Origin: Bog-159 sp050008575
GTDB lineage: Bacteria; Acidobacteriota; Terriglobia; Bryobacterales; Bryobacteraceae
Reading direction: 5' to 3'
NCBI GenBank assembly: GCA_050008575.1
Contig: JBEKMJ010000044.1
Coordinates: 1 to 64,000, forward strand
DNA: 64,000 nt
Shown here: in pieces, positions 26,855 to 34,277 of the stretch
Numbering within the stretch: position 1 is the stretch's first letter
How the letters are laid out: every line of letters begins with the position of its first letter
The notes under the pieces: model-generated
Seen by the model: the letters and a program-made list of their open reading frames with translations, nothing else
Told to the model about the DNA's origin: nothing
Databases searched by the model: none
Program-made: the position numbers and the translations under genes

Positions 26855-27555
26855 AATCCAAAACAATTCCGGCCCTGCTGATGCTGGCCTCGACGCTAGC
26901 CCCGGCTTGGGCGGCGGAGAAGAAAAAACCGAAACCGCCGGATGCATCCGCTCTGGAGCGTTACGTGGCGGAGGCCACCGCGGCGGCGCGCGCCAACAAC
27001 GACGCCTCGCCCGGCTCTCTGTGGTCCTCCGCGGCCCTGTTGACCAATCTGGCGTGCGACCTGCGCGCCAGCCGGGTAAACGACACGGTCACCGTGCTGG
27101 TGGCGGAGAATGCCTCGGCGGTGAGTTCGGGTAATGTGCAGACCGCGCGCGCGTCCAGCGCCAAGGCCTCGATCACGGCTCTGGGCGGCGTGACCAAGGC
27201 CAGCGGCGCGCTGGCCAACCTGCTGGGCACTTCGGGCGACCAGGAGCTCAAGGGTTCCGGCACGATCGGCCGGCAGACGGTGATTTCCACTACGCTGGGC
27301 ACCCGCGTGGTGCACGTACTGCCGAACGGTTATCTGGTCGTCGAAGGGGTAAAGGAAATCCGCGTGAGTTCCGAGCAGCAGGTCATCACGGTGCGCGGCG
27401 TGGTGCGGCCGGCGGATCTGGGTCCGAACAATGTAGTGCAGTCCGACTTGATCGCGCAACTGGAGGTTTCCGTCAATGGGAAGGGTGTGGTGGGCGACGC
27501 CATCAGGCGTCCGTTCATCTTGTACCGGCTGCTGATGGGCGTGCTTCCGTTCTAA
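26851..27555 (+). CDS. flgH: Flagellar L-ring protein FlgH (no lipobox)
   Basis: A 234-residue outer-membrane ring protein. The family core is clear: SLWSSAALLTNLACDLRASR, VNDTVTVLVAENASAVSSG, FKGSG-like QELKGSGTIGRQTVISTTLG, and the end VVGDAIRRPFILYRLL. FlgH is normally a lipoprotein, but the signal peptide here (LLMLASTLAPAWAAEKKK) has no Cys for lipidation, so it would be cleaved by signal peptidase I. The following linker is Lys/Pro-rich. Confidence 0.92.
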   Translation: MKSKTIPALLMLASTLAPAWAAEKKKPKPPDASALERYVAEATAAARANNDASPGSLWSSAALLTNLACDLRASRVNDTVTVLVAENASAVSSGNVQTARASSAKASITALGGVTKASGALANLLGTSGDQELKGSGTIGRQTVISTTLGTRVVHVLPNGYLVVEGVKEIRVSSEQQVITVRGVVRPADLGPNNVVQSDLIAQLEVSVNGKGVVGDAIRRPFILYRLLMGVLPF

Positions 27556-27571
27556 AAGTGTGGAGAAGACG

Positions 27572-28669
27572 ATGCGATGGATGGCCCTGTATTTGGCGTT
27601 GGCGGCGCTGGCGCCCCCCGCGCGGTGCGCCACGCGATTGAAGGATTTGGCGGGAATCGAAGGCGTGCGCGACAACCAGTTGATTGGCTACGGGCTGGTG
27701 GTGGGGCTGGCCGGCACCGGGGACCGGCAAATGACCTTGTTCTCTCCGCAGAGCCTGGCCAACCTGCTGGAGCGCATGGGCGTCACGGTTCCCGGAGCCA
27801 CCATCATTGTGAAAAACACCGCGGCGGTGATCGTCACGGCCACTCTTCCGCCTTTCGCGCAGCCCGGCGTGCGCCTGGATGCCACGGCGGCGGCCATTGG
27901 GGACTGCACTAACCTGCAAGGCGGGATTCTGGTGCTCACGCCCCTCAAGGCGGCCGACGGTCAGGTGTATGCGGTAGCCCAGGGTCCGGTAGTCACCGGC
28001 GGGTTCGTGGCGGGCCGCGGCGGCGCCAGCCAGACGGTGAATCATCCCACCGTGGGACGTGCGCCGGGCGGCGCCATCGTGGAACGGCCAGCGCCTTCGC
28101 TCGCGCCTAAGGGAGTCGTACATCTGCAACTCCGGAGCGCGGATTTTACCACTGCGTCCCGCATTGCCGCGGCGCTGAACGCCAAATATGGCGCTGCGGG
28201 AGCCTTGCCGGCGCGCGCCGAAAACTCCGCCCTAGTAACGGTGCTGGTTCCCTCGTCTTACGCGGCCCACCCCATCGATTTCATCGCGGAGATGGAGACG
28301 CTCACGGTGGATGCCGACCGGCCGGCCCGCGTGGTGGTGAACGAGCGCACCGGCACCATCGTTATGGGCCGCGACGTGCACATTTCTCCGGTGGAAATCC
28401 TGCACGGCAATCTGACCGTTGAGATCCAGACCAGCTTGGACATTTCCCAACCGCCACCGCTGTCCGCCGGGACAACCGCCGCCACGGCCAAAGTCGCGGT
28501 GGACGCGAAACAGGATCCCGCCCGCACCGTGGTGCTCAAGCAAGGCGCCACGGTGGAGGAGTTGGTGCGCGCGCTGGCGGCCATCGGTTCGACTCCGCGG
28601 GACGTGATCGCCGTTCTGCAAAACCTGCGCGCGGCCGGTGCGCTGGAAGCCGAACTGGAGGTAATCTGA
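27572..28669 (+). CDS. flgI: Flagellar P-ring protein FlgI
   Basis: A 365-residue periplasmic P-ring protein with a signal peptide (LYLALAALAPPARCA), followed by the hallmark RLKDLAGIEGVRDNQLIGYG and LVVGLAGTGD, and IVKNTAAVIVTATLPPFAQP, as in all FlgI. The ATG is preceded by GGAG at six bases and is preferred over a GTG 12 bases upstream. It shares one base with the flgJ start. Confidence 0.96.
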   Translation: MRWMALYLALAALAPPARCATRLKDLAGIEGVRDNQLIGYGLVVGLAGTGDRQMTLFSPQSLANLLERMGVTVPGATIIVKNTAAVIVTATLPPFAQPGVRLDATAAAIGDCTNLQGGILVLTPLKAADGQVYAVAQGPVVTGGFVAGRGGASQTVNHPTVGRAPGGAIVERPAPSLAPKGVVHLQLRSADFTTASRIAAALNAKYGAAGALPARAENSALVTVLVPSSYAAHPIDFIAEMETLTVDADRPARVVVNERTGTIVMGRDVHISPVEILHGNLTVEIQTSLDISQPPPLSAGTTAATAKVAVDAKQDPARTVVLKQGATVEELVRALAAIGSTPRDVIAVLQNLRAAGALEAELEVI

Positions 28670-28962
28670 TGGGGAATCCGGTAACTTTGGGAGCCGCCGC
28701 GGGGACCATGATGAGAGCGCCCGCCGCGCGCCCGCCGCAAACGGTGGAGGCCGCGGCGCAGCAATTCGAGGCCCTCATGATCGGGCAACTCCTAAAGGAA
28801 GCCCGCGGCGACGAGGGTGGCTGGCTGGGCAGCGGCGAGGACGCCGGGTGTGCCACCGCCGCTGGGCTGGCTGAAGAACAGTTCGCGCAGGCTCTGGCAC
28901 AGCGTGGGGGCCTGGGCCTGAGCGCCCAGATCGTCTCCAGCCTGTCCGCGCGGGCGAAGTAG
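28669..28962 (+). CDS. flgJ: Rod-binding protein FlgJ (N-terminal domain only)
   Basis: A 97-residue protein with the FlgJ rod-binding domain (TVEAAAQQFEALMIGQLLKE, then AEEQFAQALAQRGGLGLSAQ). It lacks the C-terminal muramidase found in enteric FlgJ, which is common outside Gammaproteobacteria. It is the last flagellar gene here; the usual flgM/N/K/L followers are absent and a gene fragment begins at its stop codon. Confidence 0.9.
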   Translation: MGNPVTLGAAAGTMMRAPAARPPQTVEAAAQQFEALMIGQLLKEARGDEGGWLGSGEDAGCATAAGLAEEQFAQALAQRGGLGLSAQIVSSLSARAK

Positions 28963-28963
28963 A

Positions 28964-29227
28964 GCCTGCGCGCGGCGTCAGCTTCGTATGCCGCAGCCGG
29001 CCGTGTCCAAGCACCTGCACGTGCTGCGCGAGGCCGGTTTCGTGGAATCCACGGTGGACGCACAGCGCCGCCTCTACCGGCTGAAACCTGAACCGCTTCA
29101 GGAGGTGGATGCCTGGCTGGCTCCGTTCCGCCGGCTCTGGTCCGTTCACGTAGACGCTCTCGAACGCCACCTCGACCGCATGGCTCAGTCAACACCAACG
29201 AAAAGGAAGACAGGGAGAAGAAAATGA
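28964..29227 (+). pseudogene. 5'-truncated ArsR-family regulator
   Basis: The frame encodes the second half of an ArsR winged helix: RRQLRMPQPAVSKHLHVLRE followed by AGFVESTVDAQRRLYRLKPEPL and a typical C-terminal tail. The first 30-40 residues of the family, including the first helices of the DNA-binding fold, are missing, because the sequence joins directly onto the flgJ stop. An ATG at 28988 could start a 79-residue remnant. The SRPBCC gene that follows and overlaps is a normal partner of such regulators. Confidence 0.7.
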
Positions 29228-29796
29228 TCGATCGCGAGCGGTACACACCGGGTCCGGCCCGCGGGGCGCAGATACGAAGGGACGGAGAGAAGTGGACGCT
29301 GATTCTGGTCAGAGAACTGCGCCACTCGCCGGAAAAAGTCTGGCAGGCGCTTACCGACCCGGCGCATCTGCGCGAGTGGGCGCCGTTCGACGCCGACGGG
29401 AGCCTGGGCACGGCTGGAACCACGGTGAAGCTCACCACGGTGGGAGCGCCCGCGCCGCACATTACCGAAACAACGGTGACCCGAGCCGAAGCTCCCGAGG
29501 TGCTTGAGTACAACTGGGGTGACCACGATATGCGGTGGGAACTCGAAGCCTTTGGGGGCGGCACGCGCCTGACGCTGTGGACCAACATCGGTCGCCGCTT
29601 CATCTCAATGGGTGCTGCCGGGTGGCACATTTGTTTCGATGTTTTGGATCGGCTTCTCAGCGGAACTCCCATCGGCCGCACCGTTGGCCCCGCAGCTATG
29701 AAGTTCGGCGGCTGGCAGCGGCTGAACGCGGAGTACGCCAGGCAGTTCGGTATGGAAAACCCCAACTGGCCGCCCGATGCGGCTCAAAAGCCGTGA
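29224..29796 (+). CDS. SRPBCC (AHSA1-like) family protein
   Basis: A 190-residue helix-grip protein: WTLILVRELRHSPEKVWQAL, then TDPAHLREWAPFDADG, with LEYNWGDHDMRWELEAFGGG and TRLTLWTNI further on, the START/AHSA1 pattern. These proteins bind hydrophobic ligands in a cavity and often follow ArsR regulators. AGGGAGAAG precedes the ATG, which overlaps the stop of the truncated regulator by four bases. Ligand unknown. Confidence 0.85.
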   Translation: MIDRERYTPGPARGAQIRRDGEKWTLILVRELRHSPEKVWQALTDPAHLREWAPFDADGSLGTAGTTVKLTTVGAPAPHITETTVTRAEAPEVLEYNWGDHDMRWELEAFGGGTRLTLWTNIGRRFISMGAAGWHICFDVLDRLLSGTPIGRTVGPAAMKFGGWQRLNAEYARQFGMENPNWPPDAAQKP

Positions 29797-29921
29797 AGCG
29801 AGGTGGATCGCAAAACCACGCACCAACCACGCTCTACCCTGAATACCGCACTTCGGACCGTGAACGCGGCCGTTCGGCCAACGTATGCAGTAAAATTCTC
29901 AATGGAAAGGGATTAGATGAA

Positions 29922-30158
29922 ATGATCGGTAATGCCACTCAACGTTCGATTTTTCGCTGGATTCACATCGTCTTCAGCATTCCGATACTGGGCTATATTT
30001 ATAGTCCGTTTGAAAAACTTCCGGACTACGCCCCCGCAACCCGGTTTTTCTTCCTTCCTGTAATGGTCCTTTCGGGATTGTGGATGTGGAAAGGCCATGT
30101 CCTGCGGCGGCTTATTTCGAGAAGACCGGCCCAACAAGATGCTGCGGTTAACCCCTAG
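29922..30158 (+). CDS. Small two-helix membrane protein
   Basis: A 78-residue protein with two predicted membrane helices (IFRWIHIVFSIPILGYIY and FFFLPVMVLSGLWMWKGHVL) and a basic tail. GGAAAGGG lies upstream of the ATG. Similar small proteins often travel with ArsR/SRPBCC pairs, but the function is unknown. A longer upstream frame overlaps the SRPBCC gene and was not used. Confidence 0.6.
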   Translation: MIGNATQRSIFRWIHIVFSIPILGYIYSPFEKLPDYAPATRFFFLPVMVLSGLWMWKGHVLRRLISRRPAQQDAAVNP

Positions 30159-30192
30159 CCGCCTGGTGGCCGCCTTCGAACGAACGTCCGGC

Positions 30193-30294
30193 GGGTGGCA
30201 CGGTCTGGTACGCCAAGCCGTGGCTCGCGGCGTCACAGTGTCCTTTCGCTGCGGTCACAACGGACACAGTCTTGCGTACAAGACCGTGCCACCC
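30193..30294. repeat. Long imperfect inverted repeat
   Basis: GGGTGGCACGGTCTGGTACG at 30193 recurs in reverse complement ending at 30294 (25-base arms with two differences), around a 53-base centre that holds a shorter imperfect repeat (GTGTCC / GGACAC). The element could fold into a long stem. It lies in a 330-base stretch without an intact gene and may be a relic of a small mobile element. Confidence 0.6.
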
Positions 30295-30394
30295 TTCGTT
30301 TCCCGGCGTTCCCTTCCGTGCGCGGACCTTCCCTTTCGTTGGGCGCGGCTCGTTTCTGTGCGGAGCGCTCGGGGGACGATAACGGCTCGCTGCG

Positions 30395-30496
30395 ACGCGC
30401 GCCGTTCTCGACGGCGCCACCGTTCTGACCGAGGAACAGCATCGCTGCGCCTGGAACTGGAGCGACGTGCGTGAAGGCATGACCAATGCAGACTGA
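30395..30496 (+). pseudogene. 3' relic of a probable regulator gene
   Basis: After an in-frame stop, one frame reads AVLDGATVLTEEQHRCAWNW followed by SDVREGMTNAD-stop, which looks like the coding tail of a protein and ends by overlapping the MFS start. Some ArsR-like regulators end in a similar acidic, Trp-rich tail. The rest of the gene is missing, so this is a weak call based on protein-like composition. Confidence 0.3.
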
Positions 30497-31760
30497 GGAT
30501 CGTCGGCCCGTGGCGCGAACCGCTGCCGTTGGCGCTCCCTTGCGCCATGCCGCGTTCCAGCGGCTTTGGCTGGGACTGAGCGTCTCGTATCTCGGGGACC
30601 AGTTCACCACCATCGCCTTGCTCTGGTTCGTGCTGCAGTTGACCGGCTCTGGTGCGGCGGTGGGCCTCGTCATCCTCTGCTTCGACCTCCCCGGCGTCGT
30701 CACCGGGGCGATCCTCGGGCGTCTGCTGGATCGCTACCAGCCGCGGCTGGTAATGGGCTTCGACAACCTCGCCCGCGCGGCGCTCATCGCGGCGATTCCC
30801 ACGCTCTACGCCCTGGGATCGTTGCAGCTCTGGCACGTCTGCGTGCTGGCGTCGCTGGCCGGAGCGCTCTCGCCGGCGACCACGGCTGGGGTACGGGCGT
30901 TTGTGCCGCACCTGGTGGACGACGCGGCCCTCGATCGCGCCAATGCGCTCACCGCGGCCAGCCTGCAGTTCTCGTATCTCGCCGGCCCGGTGGCGGCAGG
31001 CTTCGCCGTCGCCAGGTTGGGCGGTCCCTGGGCGCTGTTCATCGACGCCGCCAGTTTCTTGCCGATGGGCCTGCTAGCGCTGACCCTGCCCACGATCGCT
31101 CGCGAACCGCGTGCCGCACAGCATGCGGCAGCCAATCATGCCCACGCGCCGTTTTGCGGGCTGTTACGAGAAAGCTTCGGTGCGCTGTTCAGCCTGCGCT
31201 CCGTGCCCGCGCTCACGCTCCTCACGCTGGTGTTCTTCTTTTCCTACGGCCCGTTGGAGGCGGCCCTGCCGGTCTACAGCGGCCAGACATTACACGCCAA
31301 CGCCGGCGGCTACGGGTTGCTGTGGACCGGCTTCGGCGTGGGAGCGTTCGCCGGTGTGCTGACGCTGACCAGGCTCTCGCACCGCTGGCGGCCGGGCATT
31401 GCCTTACCGATGATCGCGGTGTTCTGGGGCGCGCTGCTGTGCCCCCTGTTTTTCATCCGGCAGATCCCGCTCGCAATGCTGTTCCTCGGTGCGGCTGGGG
31501 CATCCTGGGCGCCCTATACGCCGATGGAGACCACCCTGCTGCAGCGGCTCGTCCCCGCCGGGATACGCGGCCAAGTCTTCGGCGCGCGGCATTCGCTGGT
31601 GGTAGCGGCGACGCCGCTGGGAGCCGCGTTCGGTGGCGTGCTGCTGCAATATCTCCCGGCGCCGCAGGTGATCGCCATCTCCGGCGTCGCCTGCATTCTC
31701 GCCGGGCTGGGTGGTCTCGTGTCGCCGTCACTGCGTCAGTTGCGACGAGGAAGCCCCTAG
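30486..31760 (+). CDS. MFS transporter
   Basis: A 424-residue major facilitator permease with about twelve membrane helices. The N-terminus (FQRLWLGLSVSYLGDQFTTI then ALLWFVLQLTGSGAAVGLVI) and the loop GRLLDRYQPRLVMGFDNLAR match the efflux-type MFS_3/macrolide-exporter group. An exporter role is likely; the substrate is not indicated. It follows the regulator relic, which suggests it was once regulator-controlled. Confidence 0.85.
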   Translation: MQTEDRRPVARTAAVGAPLRHAAFQRLWLGLSVSYLGDQFTTIALLWFVLQLTGSGAAVGLVILCFDLPGVVTGAILGRLLDRYQPRLVMGFDNLARAALIAAIPTLYALGSLQLWHVCVLASLAGALSPATTAGVRAFVPHLVDDAALDRANALTAASLQFSYLAGPVAAGFAVARLGGPWALFIDAASFLPMGLLALTLPTIAREPRAAQHAAANHAHAPFCGLLRESFGALFSLRSVPALTLLTLVFFFSYGPLEAALPVYSGQTLHANAGGYGLLWTGFGVGAFAGVLTLTRLSHRWRPGIALPMIAVFWGALLCPLFFIRQIPLAMLFLGAAGASWAPYTPMETTLLQRLVPAGIRGQVFGARHSLVVAATPLGAAFGGVLLQYLPAPQVIAISGVACILAGLGGLVSPSLRQLRRGSP

Positions 31761-32141
31761 TGTTCCGGCAGGCTATACACACCGATAAAGATGTTCATCT
31801 GCGTTCGTCTGTTGTCAGCGATCATCTGAAAACGTAGTTTTCTAAACATCCAGCCGGGATGGCAACATCATCCGCGCCGACAGGCGCAATCATCGGTCCG
31901 ATTATCTGTGCGTGTGGTTGCTGCTGAAAACTTCACTTCAGCCCTCAGGCGAGCCCGCCTGACGCCGACGCCTTCGGCTCGGCCAACTTCCGGATAGCCG
32001 ACGATCCGCCCGATGGTGACCGCGCGCATCCCAGAACGACGATCTCAATTTGGAGATGCCGTCCGTCGTGCTCCGCGTGATGACGCCGGACCTCGGCAGC
32101 GGCTGGGCAGGTTCTGATAGATTGAATAAGGGACGAATCCG
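31761..32141. other. Intergenic region without recognised gene
   Basis: About 380 bases between the MFS gene and the nuclease pair. No reading frame with protein-like character, tRNA or clear promoter was seen. The only signal is AAGGGA before the next ATG. It is slightly less GC-rich than the flanks. Confidence 0.5.
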
Positions 32142-32561
32142 ATGGCGTTTCAGCCAGACATTCTCATCACCACTCCCGATGGCCGGGTCATGGTCATCGA
32201 GGCCAAAGTCGCAATGAACGATCTTCCTCGCACCGAAGAAGCGCTCAAGGGGTATATGGTAGCCATGCAATACCCCTTTGGTTTGTTGATTACGCCAGAG
32301 AAGGGATGGGTTTATCGAGATTCTTATTCCAGCGTCTCGCCGGCGTCCGTAAAGCGAGTGGAGGAGTTCGATAGCACTCGAATATGGCGTCGGAATCCGC
32401 CTCGCGAGGGACAGGAGTTTGAAGCTTTCGTGCAGCAATGGATTGAGGATCTGGCAGATTTTCCTGCCGCATCGTTGCCTCCCCAACTCAGAGACATCGT
32501 TCAAGCTTATGTATTGCCGGCAATCGCTAGCGGCGAAGTAAGGGCGGCGCACCCTCGTTAA
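32142..32561 (+). CDS. PD-(D/E)XK nuclease-like protein
   Basis: A 139-residue protein with a restriction-endonuclease-like signature at the N-terminus: PDILITTPDGRVMVIEAKVA, giving D6, E20 and K22 in the PD-(D/E)XK spacing. Next comes a strand with GLLITPEKGWVYRD, then a helical C-terminus. The full fold is expected to be longer, so this is either a minimal nuclease or a subunit. It is 15 bases before a PIN-like gene, with which it probably forms a unit. The role in defence or DNA repair is unknown. Confidence 0.55.
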   Translation: MAFQPDILITTPDGRVMVIEAKVAMNDLPRTEEALKGYMVAMQYPFGLLITPEKGWVYRDSYSSVSPASVKRVEEFDSTRIWRRNPPREGQEFEAFVQQWIEDLADFPAASLPPQLRDIVQAYVLPAIASGEVRAAHPR

Positions 32562-32576
32562 TTCCTGGAACAGAAG

Positions 32577-33221
32577 ATGTACCACGTGTTCGTTGAGACA
32601 AACTGGGTCCACGACTATGCGGCTCCTGCTCATCACAAAGTACCTGAGGCCGTCACATTGCTTGAGCGGGCAAAACGGGGCGAGTTCATATTGCACATTC
32701 CCAATGTGTCGTTTGCGGAGGCGCGCCAGTCAATCCAGACGAAGTGCCAGCCGGTCGACGGCCCCGGAATCCATCGGTACATTCGCTGGGCACACGGCAA
32801 CGGCGAATTGAATGATGAACAGGCCAGAGAGGCGCATCGACTCGCGGACAGATACGTACAGGGCATAAATAAAGAGCTGAACACTGTTCCCTCATTGCTC
32901 AAAGAAGTTGCGGGCCTTCCGTGCGTCAAGGTGTTTGCCTTCGACGACGAAATGCTGGACTTGGCAAATCAGCTAGCTTTAACGAAGGTCGCCCAGAAGC
33001 CCTTCGATCATGCCATCCTGGCTGGAATATTGGTCTGTTCTTCCAGGCTTTGGAACCAACGGGAACGCGGGATCTCGTTTGCTGAGATGGACAGCGACCT
33101 ACAGCCGTGGGGCCCGAAAGGAGCGGCGAAGGACGATTTGCGAAAGCTTTATGATGAAGCCCACGTTTGGGTCTATGGCGACTTCACCTTGCAATTCCCT
33201 CTACGCCGTGCCGACTTTTGA
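32577..33221 (+). CDS. PIN-like domain protein
   Basis: A 214-residue protein with PIN-type features: VFVETNWVHDY at the start (Glu in place of the first Asp, TN conserved), SFAEARQSI near residue 45-53, and KPFDHAILAGILV followed by FAEMDSDLQPW, supplying the later acidic residues. Such proteins are usually metal-dependent ribonucleases. It is longer than VapC toxins and has no small antitoxin beside it; its partner is the PD-(D/E)XK-like gene. Base composition is visibly less GC-rich than the neighbours, consistent with transfer. Confidence 0.6.
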   Translation: MYHVFVETNWVHDYAAPAHHKVPEAVTLLERAKRGEFILHIPNVSFAEARQSIQTKCQPVDGPGIHRYIRWAHGNGELNDEQAREAHRLADRYVQGINKELNTVPSLLKEVAGLPCVKVFAFDDEMLDLANQLALTKVAQKPFDHAILAGILVCSSRLWNQRERGISFAEMDSDLQPWGPKGAAKDDLRKLYDEAHVWVYGDFTLQFPLRRADF

Positions 33222-33562
33222 ATAGTCCCCTTCTGTGCGCCCCCGTTTCCCCGTCCCCGGAACGATGTCCAGGCGAATTGCACCGCATTGACGCCGACAT
33301 CGGTCCCGACGTGTCACGTCCTACCTGGACAGAATGCCCACGAGGGTGCTTTGAGTTCTATTCCGGTGGTCTCAAATAGTTGGTCGATGGGATTCTCGCG
33401 CCGCGACAAGGAAACATCGGGCGCCGGGTTGCGTCTTTTTGACAACTGCGGTATCGAAAGCAGATGGCATCTGAAGAACGTAGCCGCTTGCAAGACGGGT
33501 GTTGTTGAGTTGTTGTATCGGAGCCAATCAGCCAGCTCTGAAGTTAGGCGTGAGGGAACATC
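33222..33562. other. Intergenic region without recognised gene
   Basis: About 340 bases after the PIN-like gene. No convincing reading frame, repeat or RNA gene was seen. A GAGGGA ribosome-binding site lies just before the next ATG. Confidence 0.5.
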
Positions 33563-34150
33563 ATGTCGAAGAACGGTGGCATCATCGGGGTATCGGATCA
33601 TGGCGGTTGGGCGGTGCTGGTGACGGTGGCGCGCGATGGGACGCTCCTCGACCGCCGCCGCGTGGAACTCGTGGGCGAGGGTCTGCCGAAGCTTCCGCAC
33701 CACAGCGAAGGCCAACGGCTCCCGCTCGTCGAGGCCGTGGAGTTAGTAGAGCTCGTGCGCGTGTCGGCGGAGAGGCAGGCGGTGCTTGCCTGGGACGCTG
33801 TCGCGATGGCGGTGCCGCGTATCCTGGGTGTCGCCCTTCGCAAGTGCCCACAGCTTCCACCCACGATTGCCGAACGAATCAAGGACTACCGTGCGCAAAA
33901 CAATGCCGACTGGGTGATGTACCGCAAGGCCCTGGCCTCCGCGGCCGAAGCACGGGGTTGGCCCGTCCACTGGTACGACGCGAAGAGCGTATTGGATGCG
34001 GCGCGCCAGGCGTTGCATGTAGAGAACCTCGACGATTACTTCCTCCAGGTGTGTACAGCCGTCGGGCCGCCATGGAACATGGATCACAAGCTCGCAATGG
34101 CGGCGGCCATAGTCGCGGCGCGCGCGTCTTCCACCGGGATGAAAAAATAA
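33563..34150 (+). CDS. Conserved protein of unknown function
   Basis: A 195-residue soluble protein starting SKNGGIIGVSDHGGWAVLVT, with alternating strands and helices, and a well-ordered middle: PPTIAERIKDYRAQNNADWV followed by MYRKALASAAEARGWPVHWY. The opening GVSDHGGWAVLVTVA and the later DAVAMAVPR suggest an RNase H-like or actin-like core, but no catalytic set can be assigned. Widespread-looking but unnamed family. It is preceded by GAGGGA at a normal distance. Confidence 0.65.
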   Translation: MSKNGGIIGVSDHGGWAVLVTVARDGTLLDRRRVELVGEGLPKLPHHSEGQRLPLVEAVELVELVRVSAERQAVLAWDAVAMAVPRILGVALRKCPQLPPTIAERIKDYRAQNNADWVMYRKALASAAEARGWPVHWYDAKSVLDAARQALHVENLDDYFLQVCTAVGPPWNMDHKLAMAAAIVAARASSTGMKK

Positions 34151-34245
34151 AGGATCGCCGTCCAATGTTGTCAACGTCACACCGAGCACGTCTAGCCGAA
34201 ACCTACCGGCTCAGCGAGCAACGCCGATCCGGTTTGGGCTGAAAG

Positions 34246-34273
34246 CTGAGAGCTGATAGCTGAGAGCTGATAG
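34246..34273. repeat. Short tandem repeat
   Basis: The 14-base unit CTGAGAGCTGATAG occurs twice in direct succession, preceded by a degenerate third copy (GCTGAAAG). It lies just beyond the 3' end of the TolC gene. AGCT/GATAGC content makes it self-complementary. Confidence 0.7.
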
Positions 34274-34277
34274 CTTC

